Under the pieces are notes generated by a model, which worked only from the letters and a program-made list of their open reading frames with translations, did not search any database and was not told the origin of the DNA. Of a stretch of 64,000 nt of DNA, positions 49,701-57,215 are shown piece by piece. Origin of the DNA: Plut-88900 sp963668115 (GTDB lineage Bacteria; Chloroflexota; Dehalococcoidia; Plut-88900); NCBI GenBank assembly GCA_963668115.1, contig OY764147.1, forward strand, positions 62,001-126,000, read 5' to 3'. Each line of letters opens with the position of its first letter. Position 1 is the first letter of the stretch. Both the position numbers and the translations under genes were made by a program.

Positions 49701-50110
49701 TTGTACACCATGATGGGCAGGGGCACGGCGTCGTTGACGGCCTGGTAGTGGTCGACCAGCTCCTGGGTGGTGGGCACCTCGTAGAAGGGCGGGACGATCA
49801 TCAGGGCATCGCAGCCTGCGGCCTCGGCGTGCTTGCTCAGCTCTATGACTTCCCAGGTGCTGCATGCGCCCGTGTGGGCCATTACCGGCGCCCGGCCCGC
49901 CACCTGGTCGATGGTCATCTCCGTCACCCGCTTCCGCTCTTCGAAGCTCAGGCTCGCGAACTCGCCGGTGCCGCCGCACGGGATGATGCCATGAACGCCG
50001 TTCTCCAACTGGAACTCGATGAGCCTTCTCAAGCTCCCCTCATCAATGCTCTGGTCTCCCCGGGAGAATGGGGTACAGATAGGGGTGAAGATACCTCTGA
50101 ATTTGCTCAA
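49196..50110 (-). CDS. Dihydrodipicolinate synthase/N-acetylneuraminate lyase (DapA) family aldolase
   Basis: 304 aa from a TTG start at 50110, which has AAGGAGG seven bases before it; a longer frame back to 50206 has no ribosome site. Class I aldolase barrel with the pyruvate motif GGTGE at 46-50, Tyr Y136 in VYNIP and the Schiff-base lysine K164 in QMIKDSTGD. The family includes DapA, NanA, keto-deoxy sugar aldolases and hydratases. No lysine-pathway gene is near, so a sugar-acid or hydroxyproline-type aldolase is equally possible. Confidence 0.88.
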   Translation of the reverse strand: MSKFRGIFTPICTPFSRGDQSIDEGSLRRLIEFQLENGVHGIIPCGGTGEFASLSFEERKRVTEMTIDQVAGRAPVMAHTGACSTWEVIELSKHAEAAGCDALMIVPPFYEVPTTQELVDHYQAVNDAVPLPIMVYNIPAHSKVNLTPEVLARLVEIPNVQMIKDSTGDLVQFQRVLEERSEDLIIFNGSDTGSLAGLLHGAKGCVWGVANATPGRCVELFELVVERKDWHAARELWRPLYRLNHFFETEGYAATAKAATAMAGVDIGIPRSPFRALTAEQESRLEGLMSDLGVLAREAAPAIG

Positions 50111-50267
50111 ATTGCTCCTCCTTACTTGGTACAGGCTTGTGCACCTGCTTTTGCTGTCCCTATGAGTGAATGCTAGCAAAGCCCGACACCCCTGACAACT
50201 CCGCAATCCGCCATGCTAGAATCCCCCCGAAAGGCCCACATAACTCATCGTCCATTGGAGGAACAGC

Positions 50268-50738
50268 GTGAAGATAGAACAGAAACTGCAAGAACTGGGC
50301 ATCACCCTGCCCGAAGTCCGAAATCCGGTCGGCAACTACGTCCCGACCGTCCGAACCGGAAACCTTCTATACGTCTCGGGTCACATTGGAGACTTGAAGG
50401 AGGCTCTTGGGCAGCTGGGAACGGACGTGACCGTGGAGCAAGGCTACGAAGCCGCCCGTAAGACGGCAATCGCGCTTCTTGGGTCGGTGAAAGGCGCCAT
50501 TGGCGATCTGGACAAGGTCAAGAGGGTGGTCAAGCTGCTGTGCATGGTCAATGCCGCAGTCGGGTTTACGCAGCACCCTTCGGTAGCCAACGGCTGCTCG
50601 GACCTGCTGGTCGAGGTGTTCGGGGAGAAGGGCCGACACGCAAGGTCGGCCATCGGGTTTTCGGGGCTACCCGGGAACGGGTGCATAGAGATCGAAATGA
50701 TCCTGGAAATAGAGGATGAAGGCGGCGTGACGTACTAG
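50268..50738 (+). CDS. RidA-family protein (YjgF/YER057c/UK114-like)
   Basis: 156 aa, about 25 residues longer than RidA itself, matching the larger RidA-like subgroup. GNLLYVSGHIGDLKEALG and HARSAIGFSGLPGNGCIEIE, whose Arg corresponds to the active-site Arg that binds the carboxylate of imine intermediates. It may hydrolyse 2-aminoacrylate or a related imine. Start is GTG with GGAGG upstream. It diverges from the DapA-family gene. Confidence 0.85.
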   Translation: MKIEQKLQELGITLPEVRNPVGNYVPTVRTGNLLYVSGHIGDLKEALGQLGTDVTVEQGYEAARKTAIALLGSVKGAIGDLDKVKRVVKLLCMVNAAVGFTQHPSVANGCSDLLVEVFGEKGRHARSAIGFSGLPGNGCIEIEMILEIEDEGGVTY

Positions 50739-50770
50739 GACATCCGCAACTCAACCAGGATTGACCCTCA

Positions 50771-50803
50771 ATAGTGGCCACTCACCTCGTGAGTGGCCAC
50801 TAT
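50771..50803 (+). terminator. Perfect 15-bp hairpin between ridA-like gene and higBA
   Basis: ATAGTGGCCACTCAC and GTGAGTGGCCACTAT flank the loop CTC, followed by CTAGTTTT. The T-run is short. Acts as a terminator or an insulating structure. Confidence 0.65.
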
Positions 50804-50857
50804 CTAGTTTTGGAGCAAGGAATAGGTTTAGGAAGGCGTTATGCAAGACGGAAGGAT

Positions 50858-50890
50858 ATAACCCTTTACGTTATTAACGCTTAAGGTTAT
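50858..50890 (+). promoter_or_regulatory. Nested inverted repeats at the higBA start (candidate HigA operator)
   Basis: ATAACC at 50858-50863 and GGTTAT at 50885-50890 form an outer repeat. The inner CGTTATTAACG at 50869-50879 is a perfect palindrome about a central T. HigA-type antitoxins repress their own promoter through such palindromes. Confidence 0.5.
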
Positions 50891-50892
50891 CA

Positions 50893-51180
50893 TTGCTGAT
50901 AGTGAGACGGTTCAAAGGAAAAGACGCTGAGAGACTCTTCTTTGGCCGAGTTGTACGGAGTCTGCCTGAGAATCTTCAGCGAAGAGCACGTATGCGGATA
51001 CAAAGAGTGCTTGCGGCCGGTAGTCTGAGTGACTTGAGGACTCCCCCTTCTCACCGTCTCGAGTCCTTGAAGGGTGACCGGCACGGCCAACATAGCATCC
51101 GAATCAACCATCAATGGCGGGTATGCTTTCAATGGACAGAAAATGGGGCGATGGAAATCGAGATCATTGACTATCACTGA
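50893..51180 (+). CDS. higB: HigB-type (RelE superfamily) toxin
   Basis: 95 aa mRNA-interferase toxin of the RelE/HigB fold. VRRFKGKDAERLFFGR at the start and the characteristic RLESLKGDRHGQHSIRINHQWRVCF, ending IEIIDYH. Starts at TTG 50893 or GTG 50902. The antitoxin gene follows by 10 bases. It would cleave mRNA on the ribosome when free. Confidence 0.9.
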   Translation: MLIVRRFKGKDAERLFFGRVVRSLPENLQRRARMRIQRVLAAGSLSDLRTPPSHRLESLKGDRHGQHSIRINHQWRVCFQWTENGAMEIEIIDYH

Positions 51181-51190
51181 GGAGTGCAGC

Positions 51191-51490
51191 ATGGATATCA
51201 GTGCCCCGATACATCCCGGAGAACACCTGGCTGAGATCATAGAAGAGCTGGATATAAGTCAATATCGCCTTGCCGTCACTATTGGAGTGCCGCCCAGACG
51301 AATCAACGAGATTGTGCATGGCAGGCGCTCCATAACTGCCGATACCGCTCTGCGGATTGGCAAGGCCCTTGACATGACTCCCGAGTTTTGGCTCAACCTC
51401 CAGCGGATGTTTGATCTGGAGGTCGCTAGTGCGGCAACGGATGTTTCCGGGATTGATACGCTCGTCCCGAGCCCGAAAGACTTGGCCTGA
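51191..51490 (+). CDS. higA: HigA-type antitoxin (HTH, XRE family)
   Basis: 99 aa from ATG 51191, with GAGGAG nine bases upstream. ISAPIHPGEHLAEIIEELD, then the helix-turn-helix LAVTIGVPPRRINEIVHGR and PEFWLNLQRMFDLEVA are hallmarks of VapI/HigA antitoxins. Neutralises HigB and represses the operon, probably through the inverted repeats upstream of higB. Confidence 0.92.
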   Translation: MDISAPIHPGEHLAEIIEELDISQYRLAVTIGVPPRRINEIVHGRRSITADTALRIGKALDMTPEFWLNLQRMFDLEVASAATDVSGIDTLVPSPKDLA

Positions 51491-51514
51491 ATTCGGCGGC
51501 TTTCTCGATTGGCC

Positions 51515-54199
51515 CTAGCTAGCAGGGCCCATCAATTGCCGCAGAACGTATTGCAACACACCCCCGTGCCGGTAGTATTCCAACTCGACGGGGACGTCTA
51601 TACGGGCGATTACGGTGAAGGATTTTGCGATCCCGTCATCAGATGTCGCAGTAACCGTTAGCTCCTTGCCCACCGATAGGCCATCCGAGATGCCTTCTAT
51701 GTCGTAGAGCTCTTCGCCGGTGAGGCCGAGGCTTTCGGCGTTGTCTCCGGGCTTGTACTGGAGGGGCAGGACGCCCATGCCGACCAGGTTGCTGCGGTGG
51801 ATTCTCTCGTAGCTTTCCGCAAGCGTGGCCTTTATGCCCAACAGGTAGGGCCCCTTGGCCGCCCAATCTCGGGAGCTGCCCGAGCCGTACTCCTTGCCCG
51901 CCAGCACTAGGGTCGGCACTCCTTCCCGTTTGTACTCCTCCGATGCCTCGAAGATGTTCATATCCATGCCGTCGGGGAGGTGACGGGTCCAGCCGCCCTC
52001 GGTTTCGGGAGCGAGCTGGTTCCGAAGCCTGACGTTCGCGAAGGTGCCCCGCATCATGACCTCATGGTTGCCGCGTCGAGCGCCGTAGGCATTGAACTGA
52101 GGGACGGGAACGTTCTTGTCGGTGAGGTAGTATCCGGCAGGGCTCTTGGCCTGGATCCGACCGGCGGGCGAGATGTGGTCGGTAGTGATAGAGTCGCCTA
52201 CTTTGACCAGCACCCTAGCCTTTCGAATGTCCTCTACCTCGGATGGGGAGTCTGGCAGGTTTCGGAAGATGGGAAGCTCCTTGACGTAGGTCGAGTCCCG
52301 GTCCCACTGGTAGATGGCGCCCTCCGGGATGTCCAGTTCCTGCCATTTCACATCGCCTTCGAAGACCTTGCCGTAGCGCTCCCGGAAGACGTCGGGGCGG
52401 AGGGCGGCGGCGAGGGTTTCGCGGACTTCGTGCTGAGAGGGCCAGAGGTCTTTTAGGTAGACGGGTTGTCCTTCGGAATCGGCGCCGAGGGGCTCGGTGG
52501 TCAGGTCGATGTCGACGCGGCCGGCAAGTGCAAAGGCGACGACAAGCATGGGCGAGGCCAGATAGTTGGCCTTTACCACGGGGTGCACCCGGCCTTCGAA
52601 GTTGCGGTTGCCGCTCAGGACGGAGGCGGCCACGAGGTCGTCCTTCCCTATGTCATCCAGCACTGAATCGGACAAGGGGCCGCTGTTTCCTATACAGGTA
52701 GTGCATCCGTATCCGACGATATGGAACCGCAGGTCTTCCAGGTATCTGAGCACCCCCGAGGCTGTGAGATAGTCCTCGACGACTCGGGAGCCGGGGGCCA
52801 TGCTGGTCTTGACCCAGGGCTTGGTTTCAAGGCCGCGCTCTACGGCTTTCTTGGCCAAAAGCCCAGCGCCTATCATTACCGAAGGATTGGAGGTATTGGT
52901 GCAACTGGTTATGGCAGCTATGACGACCGACCCGTGTTCCAGCCCGTTTTCTGAACCCCCACCATTGGACTGGGCGTTGTCCTTGCCGTAGACCTCCTTC
53001 AAGTTGTTGACGAATACTTCTTTCATGTCCTGCAGGCGCACCTTGTCCTGGGGACGCTTGGGCCCTGCAAGGCTGGGCTCGACCTGGGAAAGGTCTAGTT
53101 CAAGGAGGTCGGAGAAGAGAGGGTCCGGGGATGAGTCCATGCGGAAGAGGCCCTGGGCCCGAGAGTAGTCTTCCACCAACTTGACCTGTGCCTCGTCCCT
53201 TCCAGTGCCTGAAAGATAGGCGATGGCCTCAGAATCTACGGGGAAGAAGCCGACGGTGGCGCCGTATTCGGGGGCCATGTTAGCGATGGTGGCGCGGTCG
53301 GGCAACGACAGGTTGGACAAGCCGGGGCCGCAGAACTCCACGAACTTCCCGACGACGCCCTTCTGCCTGAGCATCTGGACCACGGTGAGGACGAGATCGG
53401 TGGCGGTTGCGCCTTCCGGAAGAGCCCCGGTCAGCCTGAAGCCCACGACGTCGGGCAAGAGCATGTAGTAGGGCTGACCAAGCAAAACCGCTTCTGCTTC
53501 GATGCCGCCGACACCCCAGCCAACAACTCCGAGGCCGTTGATCATGGTGGTATGGGAGTCGGTGCCGATGAGGGTGTCGGGGAAGGCAACGGACTCGCCA
53601 TCGGCCCCTCGGGAGGCGACGACGGTGGCCAGGTATTCGAGGTTGACCTGGTGGACGATGCCCGCGCCCGGAGGTACGACGCGCAGATTGTCGAAGGCTG
53701 ACTGGGCCCAACGGAGGAGGCCGTAGCGTTCGCCGTTACGCTCGTATTCGCGGTCGACGTTCTGGGCCAAGGCCGTGGAAACGCCGGCGAAGTCGACCTG
53801 CACCGAGTGGTCGATGACGAGGTCTACGGGCACTACGGGGTTAATCTTCTGGGGGTCGCCGCCACGCCTGGCTACTTCGGAGCGCATTGCCGTAAGGTCG
53901 ACTATGGCTGGGACGCCGGTGAAGTCCTGCATGAGGACGCGGGAGGGCATGAAGGGGATATCGGCCCTGGAGGCATCCCGAGGCGCCCACCGTGCTACCG
54001 TCTCCACGTCTTTTTCGGTAACGGTGCCATTGCCGGAGTGGCGTAGCACGTTTTCCAATAAGACCCGTATGGTGAAAGGGAGGGTGGTAAGGTTGACGCC
54101 GAGTTGCTCGGCGGCGGCGTTCAGGTCGTAGTAGGCGATGGGTCCGGTAGGGGTGGGGAGGGTCTTTTGTGCCTGGATCAGATCGCGGTTAGCTGTCAT
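51515..54199 (-). CDS. acnA: Aconitate hydratase A
   Basis: TCA-cycle enzyme, citrate to isocitrate, and in AcnA also an iron-responsive RNA-binding protein. 894 aa from ATG 54199 (a TTG five codons upstream is possible). The [4Fe-4S] cysteines are C433 in ITSCTNTSN and C499, C502 in GYGCTTCIGNSG. C-terminal swivel domain with GSSRDWAAKGPYLLG. No operon partners; the gene stands alone between HigBA (convergent) and an aminotransferase. Confidence 0.97.
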   Translation of the reverse strand: MTANRDLIQAQKTLPTPTGPIAYYDLNAAAEQLGVNLTTLPFTIRVLLENVLRHSGNGTVTEKDVETVARWAPRDASRADIPFMPSRVLMQDFTGVPAIVDLTAMRSEVARRGGDPQKINPVVPVDLVIDHSVQVDFAGVSTALAQNVDREYERNGERYGLLRWAQSAFDNLRVVPPGAGIVHQVNLEYLATVVASRGADGESVAFPDTLIGTDSHTTMINGLGVVGWGVGGIEAEAVLLGQPYYMLLPDVVGFRLTGALPEGATATDLVLTVVQMLRQKGVVGKFVEFCGPGLSNLSLPDRATIANMAPEYGATVGFFPVDSEAIAYLSGTGRDEAQVKLVEDYSRAQGLFRMDSSPDPLFSDLLELDLSQVEPSLAGPKRPQDKVRLQDMKEVFVNNLKEVYGKDNAQSNGGGSENGLEHGSVVIAAITSCTNTSNPSVMIGAGLLAKKAVERGLETKPWVKTSMAPGSRVVEDYLTASGVLRYLEDLRFHIVGYGCTTCIGNSGPLSDSVLDDIGKDDLVAASVLSGNRNFEGRVHPVVKANYLASPMLVVAFALAGRVDIDLTTEPLGADSEGQPVYLKDLWPSQHEVRETLAAALRPDVFRERYGKVFEGDVKWQELDIPEGAIYQWDRDSTYVKELPIFRNLPDSPSEVEDIRKARVLVKVGDSITTDHISPAGRIQAKSPAGYYLTDKNVPVPQFNAYGARRGNHEVMMRGTFANVRLRNQLAPETEGGWTRHLPDGMDMNIFEASEEYKREGVPTLVLAGKEYGSGSSRDWAAKGPYLLGIKATLAESYERIHRSNLVGMGVLPLQYKPGDNAESLGLTGEELYDIEGISDGLSVGKELTVTATSDDGIAKSFTVIARIDVPVELEYYRHGGVLQYVLRQLMGPAS

Positions 54200-54280
54200 A
54201 GGTCTCTCAATCAAGAGGGTTGCCGGGGGGCCCTGAGGGCGGGCTCACGGTCGGGAGTATATCACGGGAGTCTGGCTCGA

Positions 54281-55654
54281 CTAGGTTAACTCCCGCTCCA
54301 CGTCGGAGAGTACTTTGTCCACCTGGTCGACCACGTAGTCGATCTCATCTCGGGTGACGATCAGGGGTGGGATGAGGAATATGATGTCGCCCCTTTGTCG
54401 GGCGAGGAGGCCGTGGCGCAGGAAGGCGGCTGTTATCTTCCGGCCCAGGCTCGCATCTGCGGGGAAGCGCTCGCGGGTGGCGCGGTCTTTGACCAACTCT
54501 ATGCCGCATAGGAGGCCCAAGCCACCACGAACGTCGCCGACTATGGGGTGTTCGTAGAGGGTCTGGAGCTGGTCGTAGAGGTAAGCGCCCATGCTGGCGG
54601 AGTTCTCGACGAGGCCCTCGCGGTCCAGGATGTCCAGGTTTGCGAGGGCTGCGGCGCAGGCGGCGGGGTGTCCGCCGAAGGTGAAGATGTGACGGAACAT
54701 CTCGCGGTCGCCGCCGATGAAGGTGTCGGCGACTTTCCTGGTGGCGATGGCGGCGCCGATGGGCTGGTATCCGCTGGAAAGGCCCTTGGCCCCGACCAGG
54801 ATGTCGGGGACGAGGCCCCAGTGGTCGGAGGCGAACATCTTGCCGGTCCGTCCGAAGCCGGTGACCACTTCGTCGGCGATGATGAGGACGCCGTAGCGGT
54901 CGCAGATGGAGCGGACGGTGGGCCAGTAGTCGGGGTGGGGGACGGTGCAGGTGGCGGCGGAAAGGGGCTCGGCGACGAAGGCGGCGACAAGCTCGGGGCC
55001 TTCGTCGAGGATGGCTCTCTCCACGTCCTGGCCGCATTGCAGGGTGCATTCGCCCATCTGGCTGCAATAGAGGCAGCGGTAGGGGTTGGGCATGGAGACG
55101 TGGACGTTGCCCGGCATCAAGGGGCCAAAGTCCTTATCTCCTGCCCCGGCACCACCGCCGAGGCTGATGGTGGCGAGGGTGCCGCCGTGGTAGGAGCCGG
55201 TCCTGCTGATGACCTTGTAACGGCCCGGCTCGCCGCGGAGCTTGTGGTACTTCTTGGCCATTTTGAGGGCGGTCTCGATGCCTTCGGAGCCGCCGCTGAC
55301 CAGGAAGACCCGGGACTCCTTGTCGGGGGCGAGGGCAGCTAGCCTTTCGACGAGGCGGAGGGCCGGTTCGCTGGTGGTGTGCTCGGGGGCGTAGTTGATC
55401 TTCACGAGCTGGTCGGCCACGGCGTCGGCGATTTCCCGGCGGCCGTAGCCCACATTCTGGAGTTGCATGCCGGATATCAGGTCGAAGTAGCGGTTGCCGT
55501 GGATGTCCTCGACCCAACACCCCTCACCCCTCTCGACGATGTTGAGGCCGCCGGGTTGGGAAAGCTCGGCGACCTGCTGGGAGTGGGGCCAGAAGTGGTC
55601 GGCGGCGATCTGCTGGAGGTGGTCGAAGCGTTCGGATGAGGTCGGGGAGGACAT
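54281..55654 (-). CDS. Class III PLP-dependent aminotransferase
   Basis: 457 aa from ATG 55654, with AAGGAG seven bases upstream. Omega-amino acid/4-aminobutyrate or dialkylglycine-type enzyme. GGSEGIETALKMAKKYH, TGSYHGGTLATISLGG, IADEVVTGFGRTGKMF, and the PLP lysine K290 in VGAKGLSSGYQPIG. A C-rich PYRCLYCSQMGECTLQC insert (three CxxC-like cysteines) is unusual and may bind a metal. Substrate not known; a 2,2-dialkylglycine or beta-amino acid is possible. Confidence 0.9.
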   Translation of the reverse strand: MSSPTSSERFDHLQQIAADHFWPHSQQVAELSQPGGLNIVERGEGCWVEDIHGNRYFDLISGMQLQNVGYGRREIADAVADQLVKINYAPEHTTSEPALRLVERLAALAPDKESRVFLVSGGSEGIETALKMAKKYHKLRGEPGRYKVISRTGSYHGGTLATISLGGGAGAGDKDFGPLMPGNVHVSMPNPYRCLYCSQMGECTLQCGQDVERAILDEGPELVAAFVAEPLSAATCTVPHPDYWPTVRSICDRYGVLIIADEVVTGFGRTGKMFASDHWGLVPDILVGAKGLSSGYQPIGAAIATRKVADTFIGGDREMFRHIFTFGGHPAACAAALANLDILDREGLVENSASMGAYLYDQLQTLYEHPIVGDVRGGLGLLCGIELVKDRATRERFPADASLGRKITAAFLRHGLLARQRGDIIFLIPPLIVTRDEIDYVVDQVDKVLSDVERELT

Positions 55655-55694
55655 GCGAGGCTCCTTACATGCTGGGAGTTCCGCAAAGGAAAAA

Positions 55695-55820
55695 GGCACC
55701 CGGCAGCGACCTATTTTCCGCGGAGAGTTGCCCCTCTAGTATCGTCGGCGCAGAGGTGTTTCACTTCCGTGTTCGGAATGAGAACGGGTGGGCCCACCTC
55801 GCTATAGCCACCGCAGTGCC
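55695..55820 (-). rRNA. rrf: 5S ribosomal RNA, stand-alone
   Basis: On the minus strand: GGCACTGCGGTGGCTATAGC at the 5' end, CCCACCCGTTCTCATTCCGA, ACACGGAAGTGAAACACC and GCGCCGACGATA, then GGTCGCTGCCGGGTGCC at the 3' end. The two ends pair to give helix I. This matches bacterial 5S rRNA throughout. No 16S, 23S or tRNA is adjacent. A T-run follows at 55690-55694. Confidence 0.93.
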
Positions 55821-55835
55821 TTTATTCAGGGTGGA

Positions 55836-55864
55836 ATGCTAGCATGTTGCGCTTAAGTGGTCAA
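55836..55864 (-). promoter_or_regulatory. Sigma-70-type promoter of the stand-alone 5S gene
   Basis: On the minus strand TTGACC (55864-55859), a 17-base spacer, and TAGCAT (55841-55836) preceded by TGC, an extended -10. It lies 16 bases before the mature 5S end. This is among the best promoter matches in the window. Confidence 0.7.
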
Positions 55865-55959
55865 GGCGACAGGTGATTTTCGTACTCGGTCGGGCAGAGG
55901 GGAGCGTGCCATAATTTGAACAGTCCGATTGGTTCTTTCTGAACGCTGTATCAGGAAGA

Positions 55960-55979
55960 TGGTACATTCTAAAGTACCA
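55960..55979. promoter_or_regulatory. Inverted repeat upstream of the methyltransferase gene
   Basis: TGGTAC and GTACCA with an eight-base centre, 61 bases upstream of the ATG at 56041. Could be an operator; no protein is known. Confidence 0.3.
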
Positions 55980-56040
55980 CAAGAAGAGCTGGGTTAAGGC
56001 TTATGCCCAATGTAGTCGAGTGTGACAAGGGAACACATGG

Positions 56041-56835
56041 ATGACCGACAATTGTGAAGGACGGAAAGGTCTGCTCAACTTGGCGGAGTTTCCTCGTTCG
56101 GCAAAGTATGATCCAGAATGGGTACTGGAGAACATGATGGGGCCAAACGCCCTGTGGTTGACGGAGTCTTTGGCAGGATGCATGAATCTCGAACCCAATA
56201 TGCGGGTCCTGGATATGGGTTGCGGCAAGGGGCTCAGCTCCATATTTCTAGCGAAAGAATACGGGGTGGAGGTCTGGGCAACGGACTTATGGATAGATGC
56301 GAGCGATAACTTTCGGCGCTTTTGTGCTGCAGGTGTTGAAGACAGGGTGTTTCCCATCCATGCAGAAGCACACGCGCTGCCATACGCCGACGGCTTCTTC
56401 GATGCCATGGTGAGCGTGGACGCCTATCACTACTTCGGAACGGATGACCTTTACCTGCAGACCCACATGGCGAAGCTGATCAAGCCCGGCGGTCAAATGG
56501 GGATCGTGGTACCAGGATTGGTGAGAGAATTAACATCGAACGAGCCCCCGGAACACCTACGGAACTATTGGGAGCCCGCCTTATTCAGCCTGCATAGCCC
56601 GACCTGGTGGAATCGTCACTGGGAACGAAGCGGCCTCGTGACCGTCGAGCTTGCCGACCTGATCCCGGATGGATGGAGGCTCTGGATGGTGTCGGACCAA
56701 GTCTGGTCTGAACGGCTGGGCAAGCCCAGCGAAGAGGCCGATATGCTTGCCCTGGATGGGGGTCGTGCCCTGGGGTTCACGCGCATGGTTGGGTGCAGGA
56801 ATGAGCGGCCAGCGGCGCGGCTGGATGCGCTGTAG
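56041..56835 (+). CDS. Class I SAM-dependent methyltransferase
   Basis: 264 aa. Motif I MRVLDMGCGKGLSSIFLAKE near 57-75 with the acidic residue in EVWATDLWID, and motif MVSVDAYHYFG near 122. Similar to UbiE/small-molecule methyltransferases. The tail lies outside the fold (RPAARLDAL). Context: no partners; beside the 5S gene on the other strand. Substrate unknown. Confidence 0.8.
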   Translation: MTDNCEGRKGLLNLAEFPRSAKYDPEWVLENMMGPNALWLTESLAGCMNLEPNMRVLDMGCGKGLSSIFLAKEYGVEVWATDLWIDASDNFRRFCAAGVEDRVFPIHAEAHALPYADGFFDAMVSVDAYHYFGTDDLYLQTHMAKLIKPGGQMGIVVPGLVRELTSNEPPEHLRNYWEPALFSLHSPTWWNRHWERSGLVTVELADLIPDGWRLWMVSDQVWSERLGKPSEEADMLALDGGRALGFTRMVGCRNERPAARLDAL

Positions 56836-56902
56836 CAGGGAGGGGGCGAGGGTTGGCGGTAGAGGTATGCCAAGAACTGAAAACGCGTGGGCCTACCCCC
56901 CA

Positions 56903-56940
56903 CTCACACTTCGACTAGGCTCAGGGTGAGCGGCCCCACC
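56903..56940 (-). repeat. Dispersed palindromic repeat, family B, copy 5 (reversed)
   Basis: On the minus strand CCGCTCACCCTGAGCCTAGT then CGAAGTGTGAG. Orientation is opposite to copies 1-4. Confidence 0.6.
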
Positions 56941-56944
56941 GCCC

Positions 56945-57000
56945 GGGGATGGATTCACGCCATAGGCGCATCTTCGACCCGATCGGGGTCGGGAATGACG
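56945..57000 (-). repeat. Dispersed repeat, family A, copy 5 (reversed)
   Basis: On the minus strand CGTCATTCCCGACCCCGATC, TCGAAGATGCGCCTATGGCG, then GAATCCATCC. Opposite orientation to copies 1-4. Confidence 0.65.
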
Positions 57001-57050
57001 GGTTAAGGAGGTTGGGGATGATGGGGGTGGGTGGTGGGCTGGCGCGCTAG

Positions 57051-57110
57051 ATTCACGTCCGAGGCGCACGCCTAGGCGCATCTTCGACACCTTAGACCTC
57101 GCGGGGCATC
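57051..57110 (-). repeat. Dispersed repeat, family A, copy 6 (reversed, partial)
   Basis: On the minus strand CGAGGTCTAAGGTGTCGAAG, ATGCGCCTAGGCGTGCGCCT, GTGAAT. Carries the GGCGTGCGCC duplication seen in copy 4. Confidence 0.55.
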
Positions 57111-57215
57111 GGAGTGGGAGAGGGGAGGAGGGAGTGAGGGCACGCGTGTATGTGAGCTGGATAGCTCTTTGCCAATTATGTTTGTGGGGTGTTAATCTGA
57201 GGCTATTCCCACGAG

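Larger units (their letters stand above)
56836..57215. other. Gene-free stretch rich in reversed repeats
   Basis: 380 bases without a gene. Contains family B copy 5 (56903), family A copies 5 and 6 (56945, 57051), all in reverse orientation to those left of 49 kb. A -10-like TAATCT lies at 57190s before the MFS gene. Confidence 0.6.

Noticed and set aside
50113..50206. Longer DapA-family start at 50206
   Set aside because: No ribosome site; TTG 50110 has AAGGAGG at good distance and gives family length.
50739..50893. Replication origin with DnaA boxes in the AT-rich gap
   Set aside because: No TTATNCACA-type boxes and no dnaA, dnaN or gyrB nearby; only the skew supports an origin.
55860..56040. 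A 16S/23S remnant near the 5S gene
   Set aside because: No rRNA-like sequence is visible on either side of the 5S gene.
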